Shown here in pieces: positions 7,494 to 16,822 of a DNA stretch of 55,896 nucleotides (positions are counted from its first letter, which is position 1; each line of letters starts with the position of its first letter). The translations under genes and the position numbers were made by a program. The notes beneath the pieces are model-generated. The model did not search any database. It had not been told where the DNA came from and worked only from the letters and a program-made list of their open reading frames with translations. This DNA comes from an uncultured Saprospiraceae bacterium (lineage in GTDB: Bacteria > Bacteroidota > Bacteroidia > Chitinophagales > Saprospiraceae): contig CALLAW010000041.1 of NCBI GenBank assembly GCA_938001865.1, positions 1-55,896 on the forward strand. The letters are read 5' to 3'.

Positions 7494-9440
7494 CTAATCT
7501 ACACAATCACTAATCACTGCCTCGAAGCCAACCTGAGTAACTGTCTCAAAGCCTATCTCAAGGAGGACAGACTGTCCCGCCTCAAATCTTGTATCAGAGA
7601 GTGACCCGACTGGTATATTGCAATCAATCGTCTCGTGAGCTCGATAGAGCCCTTCAATGCCCGGATCTGTCATGACGAGCTGTGTCACACAATCATAAGA
7701 TGGTGTTATCTGGAACTGATAAGCATCATGCCACACTTCGTCGACGTCCCCAGAGAAGGTATTGATATCATGCGTGATCCTGAGGTAATATTGACCTGGC
7801 AGGTAATTATCAAGTGGACTGACAGTATTGATTGGCGTGAGAGTGCCGCTAGACCAAGTATTAGATGCGATGCCTACTCCATTACTATAGAGTCCTACTG
7901 TATCAGTATAGAGATCAATCCGACCTCCAACTGATGGGTGAGGGATCAGTGCAACATCTATAGTATATGCCGTATCGACCAAGGTATACACATACCAATC
8001 CCCATCTATCAAGTGATCACCAGAGAGTGTATATTCACTATCGAGAGGGACTTTTGTGGCACGCTGTTGTACAGTACCGAAGTACCAATCATCTGGACTG
8101 ACATCCCATGCAAAGTATGGATAGTCCCCTTCATCTAACAGTTTGACTATTCCGTCTATATCATTATTCTGACTCGTGTGGAAGAGTGTAGAGTTATATC
8201 TATCTGAGAGTCGATGGTCTACTCCATCATGTGGCTCTGATACTGAGAGATCATCATTGTAATCAGCTGTCTGACCATCTCCGCCAGTGTAGAGCCACTG
8301 TCTCTTATCATCTACTACACCATCTGCTGATGACACATAGTAGCTGTACTTGAGGTTGGTCGGTAGTGGCATATCAGGATTGTAAGTCGTACCATCCCAC
8401 ACATCATCGTATCCTTGGGCAGTGCCATCCTCATTCATCGGTTCGATGAGTCCTGATTGATCTCCATCACAGTCTACATCATGACTATGGTAGTAGCCCA
8501 GTGCTGTAGGAATATCCGCTTCGTCACCACCATAGAGATAGACCCCAGGGATGTCAGGTCCAGTTGTACCATCTTCATAGCTGTATCTGATATCTCTAAT
8601 CGCCTCACTACTGAGATCAAAGAATCCATTGAGTCGTTCTTCCTCTTCTTTGGTATCTCCAGGTCTGAGCAGATTACCCGCCGTATTACTCCCCAAGAGT
8701 GGAGACCCTAGTGTCACAAACTTCGCTACCCGATGTCCATCATCCTCAAGTGGGTCTATCCACCATGTCGGATCACCATTGCTCTCTTGTCGCTGGATAT
8801 ATTCTCTTCCAGCCATACCGCCCATACTGTGACCTACGAGGATGACCTTATCCTTCGTCGGGTTAGCTGTAAGTATTGCATCTATTGCTTGCTTGATTGC
8901 ATACCCTTGCTTGTAGATTGCTGCTTCATTATTGTCACTGCAGTCATCACATGGAGCTGTAGATGTGATAGATGGATTCTTGAAGATATCTCCATTGCTC
9001 TCCTTACCGACATTGAAGCTATAAGCGTACATACAGCCAGGGAGCAAGACATTATCTTCATTGTTGAATATCCACTGGACATCATCATCCTGACCATTAT
9101 CATCAAAGATCCCGTCAGATCCCATAATCTCATCATTACGCAAGTCGTCATCTAGGAATGTACATTGGAATAAGCAGAGTATCGTGCAACAATCCTCATA
9201 GTATCCATGTGTATCCTCCGCATTGGGCATCGCCCAAAAGATATGATCATCGGTATCAAAGCTTCCCCAGATATCCACTACCTCTGGCGAGGTGTAAAAA
9301 TCTTCCCAAGACTCATTGCTCCCAGTCCATCCATGCATAAATAGAATCGGATAAGGACACTCAGCGACTTGACCGTATCCTACAGAGAGGTTACTTAGCG
9401 TAAATGCAAAACAGATTAGAGAGGTATAGATGTATTTCAT
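7494..9440 (-). CDS. Secreted alpha/beta-hydrolase (lipase/PGAP1-like)
   Basis: The 648-residue protein has a signal peptide (MKYIYTSLICFAFTLSNLSV). An oxyanion-type segment ILFMHGWTGSNESW follows at about residues 32-45, and a nucleophile elbow GHSMGG at 203-208 (Ser205) after VILV. This is the triacylglycerol lipase/PGAP1-like hydrolase pattern. The region between is rich in Asp/Asn and Cys pairs (CCTILCLFQC; CDDCSDNN), unusual for a cytosolic lipase and fitting an exported enzyme. The last 60 residues (GLYRAHETIDCNIPVG ... RFEAGQSVLLEIGFETV) resemble the three-strand stack domain seen at the ends of many Bacteroidota surface proteins. No classical T9SS tail is present. Esterase or lipase activity is likely; the substrate is unknown. 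Confidence 0.8.
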   Translation of the reverse strand: MKYIYTSLICFAFTLSNLSVGYGQVAECPYPILFMHGWTGSNESWEDFYTSPEVVDIWGSFDTDDHIFWAMPNAEDTHGYYEDCCTILCLFQCTFLDDDLRNDEIMGSDGIFDDNGQDDDVQWIFNNEDNVLLPGCMYAYSFNVGKESNGDIFKNPSITSTAPCDDCSDNNEAAIYKQGYAIKQAIDAILTANPTKDKVILVGHSMGGMAGREYIQRQESNGDPTWWIDPLEDDGHRVAKFVTLGSPLLGSNTAGNLLRPGDTKEEEERLNGFFDLSSEAIRDIRYSYEDGTTGPDIPGVYLYGGDEADIPTALGYYHSHDVDCDGDQSGLIEPMNEDGTAQGYDDVWDGTTYNPDMPLPTNLKYSYYVSSADGVVDDKRQWLYTGGDGQTADYNDDLSVSEPHDGVDHRLSDRYNSTLFHTSQNNDIDGIVKLLDEGDYPYFAWDVSPDDWYFGTVQQRATKVPLDSEYTLSGDHLIDGDWYVYTLVDTAYTIDVALIPHPSVGGRIDLYTDTVGLYSNGVGIASNTWSSGTLTPINTVSPLDNYLPGQYYLRITHDINTFSGDVDEVWHDAYQFQITPSYDCVTQLVMTDPGIEGLYRAHETIDCNIPVGSLSDTRFEAGQSVLLEIGFETVTQVGFEAVISDCVD

Positions 9441-9665
9441 ATCTCTGATATTGAGCCACTTAGAGTGTGGATATTTGCATAAATATACTAAATACAGTGT
9501 AAGTAATCCTTAAAATTATCCTTCAGATAACGGATTGGCTGTACCCGTTGTAGCTAGCCGATAGATGGATACGATCGTAGTTACAGCTTGTTACCTACTG
9601 GCGTTCCTTTTTTAAGTCGATAATTTCTTTCATTATTCGATTCAATTGATGGTCATGCTTATACT

Positions 9666-9688
9666 TGTTGGAGACGCTATCTCCAACA
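9666..9688. repeat. Perfect 9-bp hairpin with CGCTA loop
   Basis: The arms TGTTGGAGA and TCTCCAACA flank the loop CGCTA in the gap between crcB (ends 9705) and the hydrolase gene (starts 9440). No T-run follows on either strand, so it is not a standard terminator. A hairpin with the same loop and flanking GAG/CTC occurs at 49949-49967. Confidence 0.6.
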
Positions 9689-9704
9689 TGGAGACTTCTC
9701 GATC

Positions 9705-10061
9705 CTACACTGAAAACAAAATCCATACTCCGTAGAAAATCAAAAAACAACACACCAAACTTACTATGATATAAGATAGGCAGATCAGGTATTGACCATT
9801 GAGGATAAGATCAAACGTCTCTAGACTGAAGGTCGAGAAAGTACTCAATCCTCCACAGAGTCCTGATCCGAGTAAGTACTTGACCCTAGGATCGAGATCT
9901 TTGATGCCGATCACTACAATACTCAAGATCAGACATGCTAAGAGATTAGCAAGCAAGGTAGCGAGGGGAAATCCACTCCCTGGCTTATGAGTCACCAGAG
10001 AGATGCTGTAGCGCAGCACTGCCCCTATGCCTCCACCTACGAAGAGATACGGCCAGATCAT
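9705..10061 (-). CDS. crcB: Fluoride ion channel CrcB/Fluc
   Basis: CrcB (Fluc) exports fluoride passively as a dimer in the inner membrane. The 118-residue protein has four helices and the family signature GLCGGLSTFSTFSLE (residues 67-81), containing the Phe box and the Na+-binding Gly-Gly-Leu-Ser-Thr region. The conserved Asn in LLANLLA (residue 39) and Arg in AVLRYSI (residue 17) are present. The ATG overlaps the stop of the upstream gene as ATGA (10058-10061), indicating translational coupling. No fluoride riboswitch was recognised upstream. A single crcB copy is enough for a homodimeric channel. Confidence 0.96.
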   Translation of the reverse strand: MIWPYLFVGGGIGAVLRYSISLVTHKPGSGFPLATLLANLLACLILSIVVIGIKDLDPRVKYLLGSGLCGGLSTFSTFSLETFDLILNGQYLICLSYIIVSLVCCFLIFYGVWILFSV

Positions 10062-11110
10062 ATCTGAGCTAATTTGCGGCGTCTAGCGAGGAGGTAGAGT
10101 ACCCCCGCGAAGCAAAGAGCAACGCCTAATAATACTAAGAGCAATACCAATGATCCAAGGTGCTGTAACCTATACACCATCAACAAGATGATGAGGTTAA
10201 AGACCACCAATGCACCAGTAGTCTGCATATGAGTAAGTCCACTATCGAGTAAGAGGTGATGGATATGATTGCGATCCGGGCTGAATGGAGACCTCCCTCT
10301 GATCATCCTCAGAGTGAAGACTCTCAATGTATCGAAGAGTGGCACTATCAAGATACCCACTGCTACTGCAGGTGCTGCCTGTGTGGCATATGTCACATCC
10401 TCAAGTACTCTATGCATCTCGATGAACTGAATAGCCAAGATAGCACAGATCAGTCCTAAGAGCAACGAGCCAGTATCACCCATAAAGATCTTAGCAGGAC
10501 TGAAATTATACTTCAGAAATCCCACAATAGCTCCTACCATAGAGAATGCCAATATAGATAACTCTATCATGTCTATCTGATAGAACCAAAGTCCAAATAC
10601 ACTCGCTATAATCCCCGCGATGCTCCCTGAGAGTCCATTGACACCATCAATCAGGTTAAATGAATTGATAATAACCAAAATCGTAAATATCGAAAGTAAT
10701 ATACTCGCGATATAAGGCAACTCATCTATCCCAAAGATCCCATAGAGACTCGTAATACGGATATTAGCGATGAATACTAAGATCAATGCAGAGATGATCT
10801 CAGCTCCAAATTTTTGATATGGCAGGACTGGATCGATGTCATCTTTGACCCCGATCAGAAATAAGATAATAAAGGCACACAGGATATACTGCAAATCACC
10901 AAAGTACTTAAATGGTGTCCACATTATAATCGAAAAAATAATACCAGCAAAGATAGCGATACCTCCTAGAGATGGTGTACTTACTGTATGAGCCCTCCTA
11001 TCGCCAGGCTCATCAACAAGATTTTTCTTCTCAGCAATGCTAATAATGGACGGGATTGCCCAATATGTCAGTAGAAATGCAGTTATAAATGCTAAGATTA
11101 TAGAGTACAC
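10058..11110 (-). CDS. WecA/MraY-family undecaprenyl-phosphate GlcNAc-1-P transferase
   Basis: The protein has 350 residues and about eleven transmembrane helices. It belongs to the polyprenyl-phosphate N-acetylhexosamine-1-phosphate transferase family, which starts lipid-linked glycan synthesis on the cytoplasmic face. Family motifs are intact: GVKDDID (87-93), NSFNLIDGVNGLSG (149-162), KIFMGDTGSLLLG, and the catalytic PFSPDRNHIHHLLLDSGL. The HIHH motif and lack of a MurNAc-pentapeptide signature favour WecA/TagO over MraY. It could prime one of the O-antigen/exopolysaccharide systems in this window. A TATATTTG box lies upstream at 11143-11150. crcB overlaps its end by four bases. Confidence 0.9.
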   Translation of the reverse strand: MYSIILAFITAFLLTYWAIPSIISIAEKKNLVDEPGDRRAHTVSTPSLGGIAIFAGIIFSIIMWTPFKYFGDLQYILCAFIILFLIGVKDDIDPVLPYQKFGAEIISALILVFIANIRITSLYGIFGIDELPYIASILLSIFTILVIINSFNLIDGVNGLSGSIAGIIASVFGLWFYQIDMIELSILAFSMVGAIVGFLKYNFSPAKIFMGDTGSLLLGLICAILAIQFIEMHRVLEDVTYATQAAPAVAVGILIVPLFDTLRVFTLRMIRGRSPFSPDRNHIHHLLLDSGLTHMQTTGALVVFNLIILLMVYRLQHLGSLVLLLVLLGVALCFAGVLYLLARRRKLAQI

Positions 11111-11142
11111 TGAGTACGATTTACGTGAATGGAACTATCCGT

Positions 11143-11150
11143 CAAATATA
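11143..11150 (-). promoter_or_regulatory. Bacteroidota -7 box (TATATTTG) before the WecA-like gene
   Basis: The minus strand reads TATATTTG, an exact match to the TAnnTTTG consensus of the Bacteroidota primary sigma factor, 32 bases before the ATG at 11110. No clear TTG -33 element was found. Confidence 0.55.
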
Positions 11151-11328
11151 GCTCAAATTCTGTAGCTCACAGTCGGATTAAACAACACATCCAATCTCAT
11201 AACTCCATCTCATACATAGTCTACTCTGAGACATTTGTAGATTACATCAGGATGGATTACACTAATTACTGTAAATTAGCAAGTTGAATCAAGTAAGTAT
11301 TTTAGCGTAAGCGACACACAATTATACA

Positions 11329-12087
11329 ATGCCAGCGAGTATCAAAGAAAAGATCGATCTTACTAATCTGCCAAAACATATCGCTATCATTATGGATGGT
11401 AACGGCAGATGGGCCAAGAATCGCAACATGCCTAGAGTCTTCGGTCATAAGAATGGTGTAACCTCAGTCCGAGAGGTCAGCGAAGCCTGCGCCGAGCTAG
11501 GCGTAGGGTGCTTGACTCTCTATGCATTCTCCGCTGAGAACTGGGGAAGACCCACACTCGAGGTAAATGCCCTCATGTCACTCCTCGTAGAGACCGTCAA
11601 GAAGGAACTCTCAACTCTCAATAAAAATAATATTAGACTTACTGCCATCGGTGACCTAAGCAAGTTGCCATCTAAGACGTATAATACTCTGATGGATGGG
11701 ATCAATGACACTAAGGATAACACTCGGATGACTCTCAATCTAGCACTCAACTATAGTGCTCGTAATGAGATGATACAAGCAACTCAGCGGATCGCAGAGC
11801 TAGTGGCCTCTGGCAATCTAGACGTCTCAGCGATAGATCATACTACCATCCAAGACCAGCTAGACACCAAAGATATGCCCGATCCAGAGTTACTGATCAG
11901 GACCAGCGGTGAGCAGCGAATTAGCAATTTTCTCCTCTGGCAGATAGCATACTCCGAACTCTACTTTACTGACACTTACTGGCCAGATTTCCGCAGAGAA
12001 GACCTCTATATCGCCATCCATAACTACCAAATGCGTGAACGTAGATTTGGTAAAATCAGTGAGCAGGTCACAATAACAGAGATTTAA
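11329..12087 (+). CDS. uppS: Isoprenyl transferase (undecaprenyl diphosphate synthase)
   Basis: UppS makes the C55 lipid carrier by adding isopentenyl units in cis to farnesyl diphosphate. That carrier serves peptidoglycan and the glycan systems encoded here. The 252-residue protein has the catalytic Asp in IIMDGNGRWAK (residues 20-30), the LTLYAFSAENW motif, and the C-terminal RTSGEQRISNFLLWQ with the basic and Ser residues that bind diphosphate. The ATG at 11329 precedes a short leader before PKHIAIIMDGNG, as usual. bamA follows closely on the same strand, an arrangement common in Bacteroidota. Confidence 0.97.
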   Translation: MPASIKEKIDLTNLPKHIAIIMDGNGRWAKNRNMPRVFGHKNGVTSVREVSEACAELGVGCLTLYAFSAENWGRPTLEVNALMSLLVETVKKELSTLNKNNIRLTAIGDLSKLPSKTYNTLMDGINDTKDNTRMTLNLALNYSARNEMIQATQRIAELVASGNLDVSAIDHTTIQDQLDTKDMPDPELLIRTSGEQRISNFLLWQIAYSELYFTDTYWPDFRREDLYIAIHNYQMRERRFGKISEQVTITEI

Positions 12088-12147
12088 GACAAAATGTGGG
12101 GAAAAATCGAGACATTTGCACCCCTTTTAATCAAGAAGATTAGACTT

Positions 12148-14769
12148 ATGATTACACCTTTTCGCTATCAGATCTTTACCTTGGCTGCTTTACTCTTAGT
12201 ATCTAGTCTTGCAATCGGACAGACATTCGATGACCTTCCTGTCTATGATTACAGCCAAGCAGCACAGTTTGAGATCGCTGGGATCAGTATCAAGGGAGCT
12301 GAGAGTAGAGATCGTAATGCCTTGCTCTCGATCACTGGCCTGAGAGTCGGACAGAAGATATCAATACCAGGTGATGATATCCCCAATGCCGTCAAATCCC
12401 TCCTCAAACTCCGCCTCTTCGAAGATGTACAAGTCGTCCAAGATAGTCTCGTAGATGATCTCATCTATCTCCAAGTCTTCATCCAAGAACGACCAACATA
12501 CTCTAATCACTCATACAAGGGAGTCAAAAAACTCCATCATGATGACCTCAATACCATCTTAGAAGATATCCTCAAAAAAGGAAGTATCATCACTGATGAT
12601 AGGAAGCAACTCCTCTCCTATAAGGTCGAAGAGTACTTCGTAGAGAAAGGATTCCTCGATACTAAGGTCAAAATCAGAGAAATACCAGATAAAACTCTCG
12701 AAAACTCCGTAAGACTTGTCATTGACATCAAACCCAAAGAAAAAGTCAAAATAGAAAATATCACATTTGCAGGCAATGAGATGTTCCACTCACGGAAGCT
12801 GAGACGCAAGATGAAGGAGACGAAGCAAAAAGGGACTCTCTTCAAAAAATCCAAATTCGTATCCAGTGACTACGAAGCAGATAAGCAAGCTCTCATCGCA
12901 TTCTACAATACACGTGGATACAAGAATGCCAAAATCGTCAGAGACACCACTTACAGGAATCCAGAAGGTAACTTAGAGATGAAACTCGAACTGACAGAAG
13001 GAGAAATCTTCGTCTACAGAAATATCGAATGGAAAGGAAACTCCAAGTATACTGATGAACAGCTCAATACTGTACTCGGTCTAGCCAAAGGTGATGTCTT
13101 CAACCCGGAGCTACTCGAGAAGAGACTCAGATTTAGTGTAGATGGCAGAGATATCTCTTCACTCTACCTCGATGATGGTTACCTCTTCTTCGATGTACAA
13201 CCAATCGAGGTCGCAGTAGAGGGCAATGAGATTGACATCGAAATGCGAATCTACGAAGGTCCACAAGCGACTATAGACCAAGTAACAATCGCCGGGAATG
13301 ATCGTACTCACGAGAATGTCATCCGAAGGTCAGTAAGGACACATCCAGGTCAGAAGTTTAGCCGATCAGATATCATCAGATCACAGAGAGAAATCTCTAA
13401 TCTCGGTTACTTCAATCCTGAGACCCTAGATGTACAGACACCTGTCAATCAAGAGAGAGGGACTGTGGATATCCATTACGTACTAGAAGAGAGACCATCT
13501 GATCAGCTAGAGCTCTCAGCAGGATACGGTGGATTCCAGGGACTCATCGGTACACTCGGTGTGACATTCAATAACTTCTCACTTGCTAACTTCAGAGATC
13601 GTACGACATGGAATCCTCTCCCACAAGGAGATGGACAGAAACTCTCAATCAGAGCACAGTCCAATAGTCGGTTCTTCAGATCCGTCAACTGGAGTTTCAC
13701 AGAGCCATGGCTCGGAGGCAAGAAGCCCAACTCATTTACTACTGGGATGGTCTATACAGGGAGTGACTACTCTCTCCTCAGTCAAGGTAAGCTAGATATC
13801 TTCAGAGTATTCGCAGGTCTAGGTCGACAACTCAAGTGGCCAGATGATTACTTCTCATCAAGTACTACTCTCTCATACGAGAATATCAGGCTAGAAGACT
13901 ATAACTTCAGTCAATTTAGAGTCAAAGAGATCGAGTCTGATATCACCAACGGTAATTTCAAGAATATCAGTCTCCAGCAAACATTTACGAGGAGCTCAGT
14001 AAGTGAGCCGATCTATCCTACCAGTGGATCTCGTATCTCACTCTCGGTAAAGGTCACACCGCCATACTCTCTCTTCAGGAAGGGTGATATCAATACGGAC
14101 CTCCCACAAGACGAAATCGATGCAATCAGAAGGACGCTAGAATTGAATAAAGGACCAGCAGATCGACCTACTGAAGCAGAGTATGCCATAGCACTGACTA
14201 CAGCATCTATCAGTAAACGATACAAATATCTAGAGTATCACAAGTGGAGATTTGATGCAGAGTGGTACTATAGCCTTGTCGGCAAACTCGTACTCGCTGC
14301 CAATATCAAGATGGGTCTCGTAGGGTTCTATGATGAAGGCTTAGGTATCGGACCATTTGAGAGATTTGAGTTAGGTGGTGACGGGCTGAGTAATCAGAAT
14401 ATCGGGGTCACAGGAAGAGATATTATCTCCTTGAGAGGATATGAAGTCTCCGATATCGAAGTCAATAACACAGAAGGTGGAGGATCTATCTTCGATAAGG
14501 TCACTCTCGAGCTTAGGTATCCTATCTCTACTAATCCAAGTAGTACGATCTACGTCCATGGATTCGTCCAAGGTGCTAACTCATGGATCGGCTTCGAAAA
14601 CTTCAATCCATTCCAACTCAATCGATCAGCTGGTGGTGGACTCAGAGTCTTCCTCCCAATGTTTGGTCTCTTAGGATTTGATTATGGATGGGGATTTGAT
14701 AAGAATGTTACGAGTGCAGGTGGTAGCTTTGGTAACTTCAATATTGTCCTAGGATTTGAGCCAGACTAG
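12148..14769 (+). CDS. bamA: Outer membrane protein assembly factor BamA
   Basis: BamA is the Omp85 core of the barrel assembly machine. From the ATG at 12148 the precursor has 873 residues and a clean signal peptide (MITPFRYQIFTLAALLLVSS). Successive POTRA-like repeats cover roughly residues 40-410 (for example VKIENITFAGNEMFHSRKLR and ATIDQVTIAGNDRTHENVIR). The 16-strand barrel follows, with GGDGLSNQNIGVTGRDIISL at the RGY lid-loop region and a final strand ending in Phe-Glu-Pro-Asp. An upstream ATG at 12094 is possible but would put 18 residues before the signal peptide. The usual downstream skp/ompH genes are absent; a terminator follows instead. Confidence 0.96.
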   Translation: MITPFRYQIFTLAALLLVSSLAIGQTFDDLPVYDYSQAAQFEIAGISIKGAESRDRNALLSITGLRVGQKISIPGDDIPNAVKSLLKLRLFEDVQVVQDSLVDDLIYLQVFIQERPTYSNHSYKGVKKLHHDDLNTILEDILKKGSIITDDRKQLLSYKVEEYFVEKGFLDTKVKIREIPDKTLENSVRLVIDIKPKEKVKIENITFAGNEMFHSRKLRRKMKETKQKGTLFKKSKFVSSDYEADKQALIAFYNTRGYKNAKIVRDTTYRNPEGNLEMKLELTEGEIFVYRNIEWKGNSKYTDEQLNTVLGLAKGDVFNPELLEKRLRFSVDGRDISSLYLDDGYLFFDVQPIEVAVEGNEIDIEMRIYEGPQATIDQVTIAGNDRTHENVIRRSVRTHPGQKFSRSDIIRSQREISNLGYFNPETLDVQTPVNQERGTVDIHYVLEERPSDQLELSAGYGGFQGLIGTLGVTFNNFSLANFRDRTTWNPLPQGDGQKLSIRAQSNSRFFRSVNWSFTEPWLGGKKPNSFTTGMVYTGSDYSLLSQGKLDIFRVFAGLGRQLKWPDDYFSSSTTLSYENIRLEDYNFSQFRVKEIESDITNGNFKNISLQQTFTRSSVSEPIYPTSGSRISLSVKVTPPYSLFRKGDINTDLPQDEIDAIRRTLELNKGPADRPTEAEYAIALTTASISKRYKYLEYHKWRFDAEWYYSLVGKLVLAANIKMGLVGFYDEGLGIGPFERFELGGDGLSNQNIGVTGRDIISLRGYEVSDIEVNNTEGGGSIFDKVTLELRYPISTNPSSTIYVHGFVQGANSWIGFENFNPFQLNRSAGGGLRVFLPMFGLLGFDYGWGFDKNVTSAGGSFGNFNIVLGFEPD

Positions 14770-14810
14770 GCAGCACAGAGATTTCAAAACCAACAAATAA
14801 CAAGAGAGAC

Positions 14811-14846
14811 AAAGCCATTGAGAGAGATTTCAATGGCTTTTTTTTA
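14811..14846 (+). terminator. Rho-independent terminator after bamA
   Basis: The arms AAAGCCATTG and CAATGGCTTT flank a short loop and are followed by a T8-9 run. It lies 42 bases after the bamA stop and closes the uppS-bamA unit. Confidence 0.9.
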
Positions 14847-14912
14847 TATGAGTCTTACTCCTCGACACAGCACAGAACTCATGCAAGCTAGACAGGTTGA
14901 AATTCCATAGAT

Positions 14913-14973
14913 CCAATATGTGATCATCGATATCATCTCATCCGATGATTACAATCGCAAGATAGCATATTGG
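14913..14973. repeat. Nested inverted repeat in the bamA/15089 gap
   Basis: This lies in the 318-base gap 14770-15088, which otherwise holds only the terminator at 14811-14846. The outer arms are CCAATATG (14913-14920) and CATATTGG (14966-14973). The inner arms are ATCATCG (14923-14929) and CGATGAT (14943-14949). Together they could form an imperfect cruciform or RNA hairpin. No ORF or clear promoter box was seen in the rest of the gap. Confidence 0.5.
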
Positions 14974-15088
14974 CTCCCTCTCTATTCTTCTCAGGATTTC
15001 GTCGATAGATAATACGGATTTCTCTATCTTGAGAAACTATTTACTCCGATTTAGAATTTACCCAAGTAGAGAAAAATTTCGATAGAAT

Positions 15089-15568
15089 ATGACACAACGA
15101 CAAAGAACATCAAGAAGTCCCTTCGCAGGAGTAATTGCAATCGTAGGATTGATCGCAGTGATCTACGTCTTGCTCAATGTAGTGAAGATAGGATGGTGGA
15201 TACTCGGTGTCGTAGCACCCATACTCTTCCTCATCTCATTATTTCTCAATAAAAGTGTCGCCGTAGACTTCGGTAAGATGTTAGTCAGGACACTGAAGAC
15301 TGACTTACCTAGAGGTATCTTGTATTCTGCTGGGACATTCTTCCTTTATCCATTGGTGATGACATTCATCTTCTTCAAAGCCTATATGTCCTCAAAGGTC
15401 AGAAAGACCGTAAATGACAAACGAGCTGAAGCCAAACAAGAACGAGAATTTACCAAGTACGAAGAAGTGGTAGAAGATGAGGATGACTTCCTCGACCTCC
15501 CAGACTTAGATGTCGAGCCACCCAAAGAAAAACTCAAAGATACTGGCTACGAGAACCTCTTCGAGTAA
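15089..15568 (+). CDS. Small membrane protein with acidic tail, unknown function
   Basis: The 159-residue product starts with a basic segment (MTQRQRTSRSP). Three hydrophobic segments follow (about residues 12-31, 35-52 and 76-97). The cytoplasmic-looking tail is first basic (SSKVRKTVNDKRAEAKQERE) and then strongly acidic (VVEDEDDFLDLPDLDVEPP). No known family was recognised. The glycosyltransferase gene starts 46 bases downstream on the same strand, so the two may be expressed together. The topology would suit a scaffold or partner of an integral membrane enzyme, but this is a guess. Confidence 0.7.
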   Translation: MTQRQRTSRSPFAGVIAIVGLIAVIYVLLNVVKIGWWILGVVAPILFLISLFLNKSVAVDFGKMLVRTLKTDLPRGILYSAGTFFLYPLVMTFIFFKAYMSSKVRKTVNDKRAEAKQEREFTKYEEVVEDEDDFLDLPDLDVEPPKEKLKDTGYENLFE

Positions 15569-15614
15569 CAAGCATGTTAGGTCTCACCCTCAATATTTAT
15601 CGTAAACCACTCCG

Positions 15615-16790
15615 ATGACTATCATCTATGGAGTGACCTTGGTCAGTATACTTCTCTACGCAAGTCTCATCGTACTGATACAGAATTGTTGGAGACCAAC
15701 TGAGTATAAAGTTGTCCTGCCAAGTGACCTGCCATACGTCAGTGTAATCATCGCTGCGAGGAATGAAGAAGACAAGATCAAAGATTGCCTCGACAGTCTA
15801 GCCCTCTCTACTTATCCATCAGACCGCTATGAGGTCATCGTCATCGATGATATGAGTACTGACCAGACTGCTCAGATCGTAAGGTCTCACTCATGTAAAT
15901 GCGTAACTCTCTATCAACTAAACCAAGTAACCAAGCATGGATCTAAGAAGCAGGCACTTGCCTATGCAGCCCACCTAGCCAAAGGTCAGATCTGGATGTA
16001 CACCGATGCAGACTCTCTCGTCCCTAGCAATTGGATCAGCAAGTGTGTGACAACCTTCTCATCTACACCTGAGACGAAAGTGATACTCGGTCCCGTCAGC
16101 TATACCATGGCTCAGAACCCAACCATTAACAGACATAATCATAGTGGTAGCAACCTCTCAACAGCACTGAGTAAGTGGCAACAGCTCGATATCATGGGGA
16201 TGATGGCAGTGACCAATGCCGGTATCTATCTGCAACAATGGTACATCGGTAATGGAGCTAATCTTGCTCTCAGAGCTACTCTCTGGAAGCAGGTTGGGTA
16301 TCCTCTCAATACTGATCACAAGTTCGCCTCAGGAGATGATGTGACTCTTGTGCAAGGCGCTGCGGATCTCAATAAAGACAGCATCCAATACCTCCTTGAC
16401 ACTGACTATATCGTGCAGACTAGTCTCCAACCTGACTTCACCTCACTGTCGCGACAGCGACTCAGGTGGACGAGTAAGAATCATGTCCAATCAAGCATAC
16501 CTCAGAAAGCAATGATGGCAACTACATGGCTCTTCTGTCTATGGACTCTTATCATGGGAGTACTCAGCGTGATGCATTGGCAATATTTCACAACTTTCCT
16601 TCTCCTGGTCTTCTGTAAAGCGATCATCGATACGATATACCTGTCAAGAGTTCAGGAGTTCTTCGGGAGTAGGATTACTGGCATTTGGATGGCAATCCTC
16701 TCACCTGTACATACTCTCTACATAGCTCTCTTTGGTCTACTCGCAGTATTCCCCCAGCGCTATACTTGGAAGGGACGATCTGTCAGATAG
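15615..16790 (+). CDS. Membrane glycosyltransferase, GT2 family
   Basis: This 391-residue processive-type GT2 enzyme transfers a sugar from a nucleotide-sugar donor. An N-terminal helix (residues 3-22) anchors it. The GT-A fold shows SVIIAARNEED (43-53), VIDDMSTDQT (76-85), the metal-binding TDADS (130-134), ASGDDVTL (238-245) with a likely catalytic acid, and QRLRW (281-285), the Q..RW box of processive enzymes. Two or three helices finish the protein. The layout resembles cellulose/poly-GlcNAc synthase-like or ceramide-type transferases. No c-di-GMP-binding domain or export partner is adjacent, so the product is uncertain. Confidence 0.9.
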   Translation: MTIIYGVTLVSILLYASLIVLIQNCWRPTEYKVVLPSDLPYVSVIIAARNEEDKIKDCLDSLALSTYPSDRYEVIVIDDMSTDQTAQIVRSHSCKCVTLYQLNQVTKHGSKKQALAYAAHLAKGQIWMYTDADSLVPSNWISKCVTTFSSTPETKVILGPVSYTMAQNPTINRHNHSGSNLSTALSKWQQLDIMGMMAVTNAGIYLQQWYIGNGANLALRATLWKQVGYPLNTDHKFASGDDVTLVQGAADLNKDSIQYLLDTDYIVQTSLQPDFTSLSRQRLRWTSKNHVQSSIPQKAMMATTWLFCLWTLIMGVLSVMHWQYFTTFLLLVFCKAIIDTIYLSRVQEFFGSRITGIWMAILSPVHTLYIALFGLLAVFPQRYTWKGRSVR

Positions 16791-16822
16791 TAATCAATGC
16801 GTCCCTCTACGCTATGACCATA

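Noticed and set aside
8733-9155. 140-codon plus-strand ORF opposite the secreted hydrolase
   Set aside because: The opposite strand encodes a hydrolase with a signal peptide and GHSMGG; the plus-strand frame is Ile/Cys-rich noise mirrored from it.
11111-11328. Possible fluoride or other riboswitch upstream of the WecA-like/crcB unit
   Set aside because: I looked for the conserved fluoride-riboswitch pseudoknot pattern and did not find it; only a promoter box is supported.
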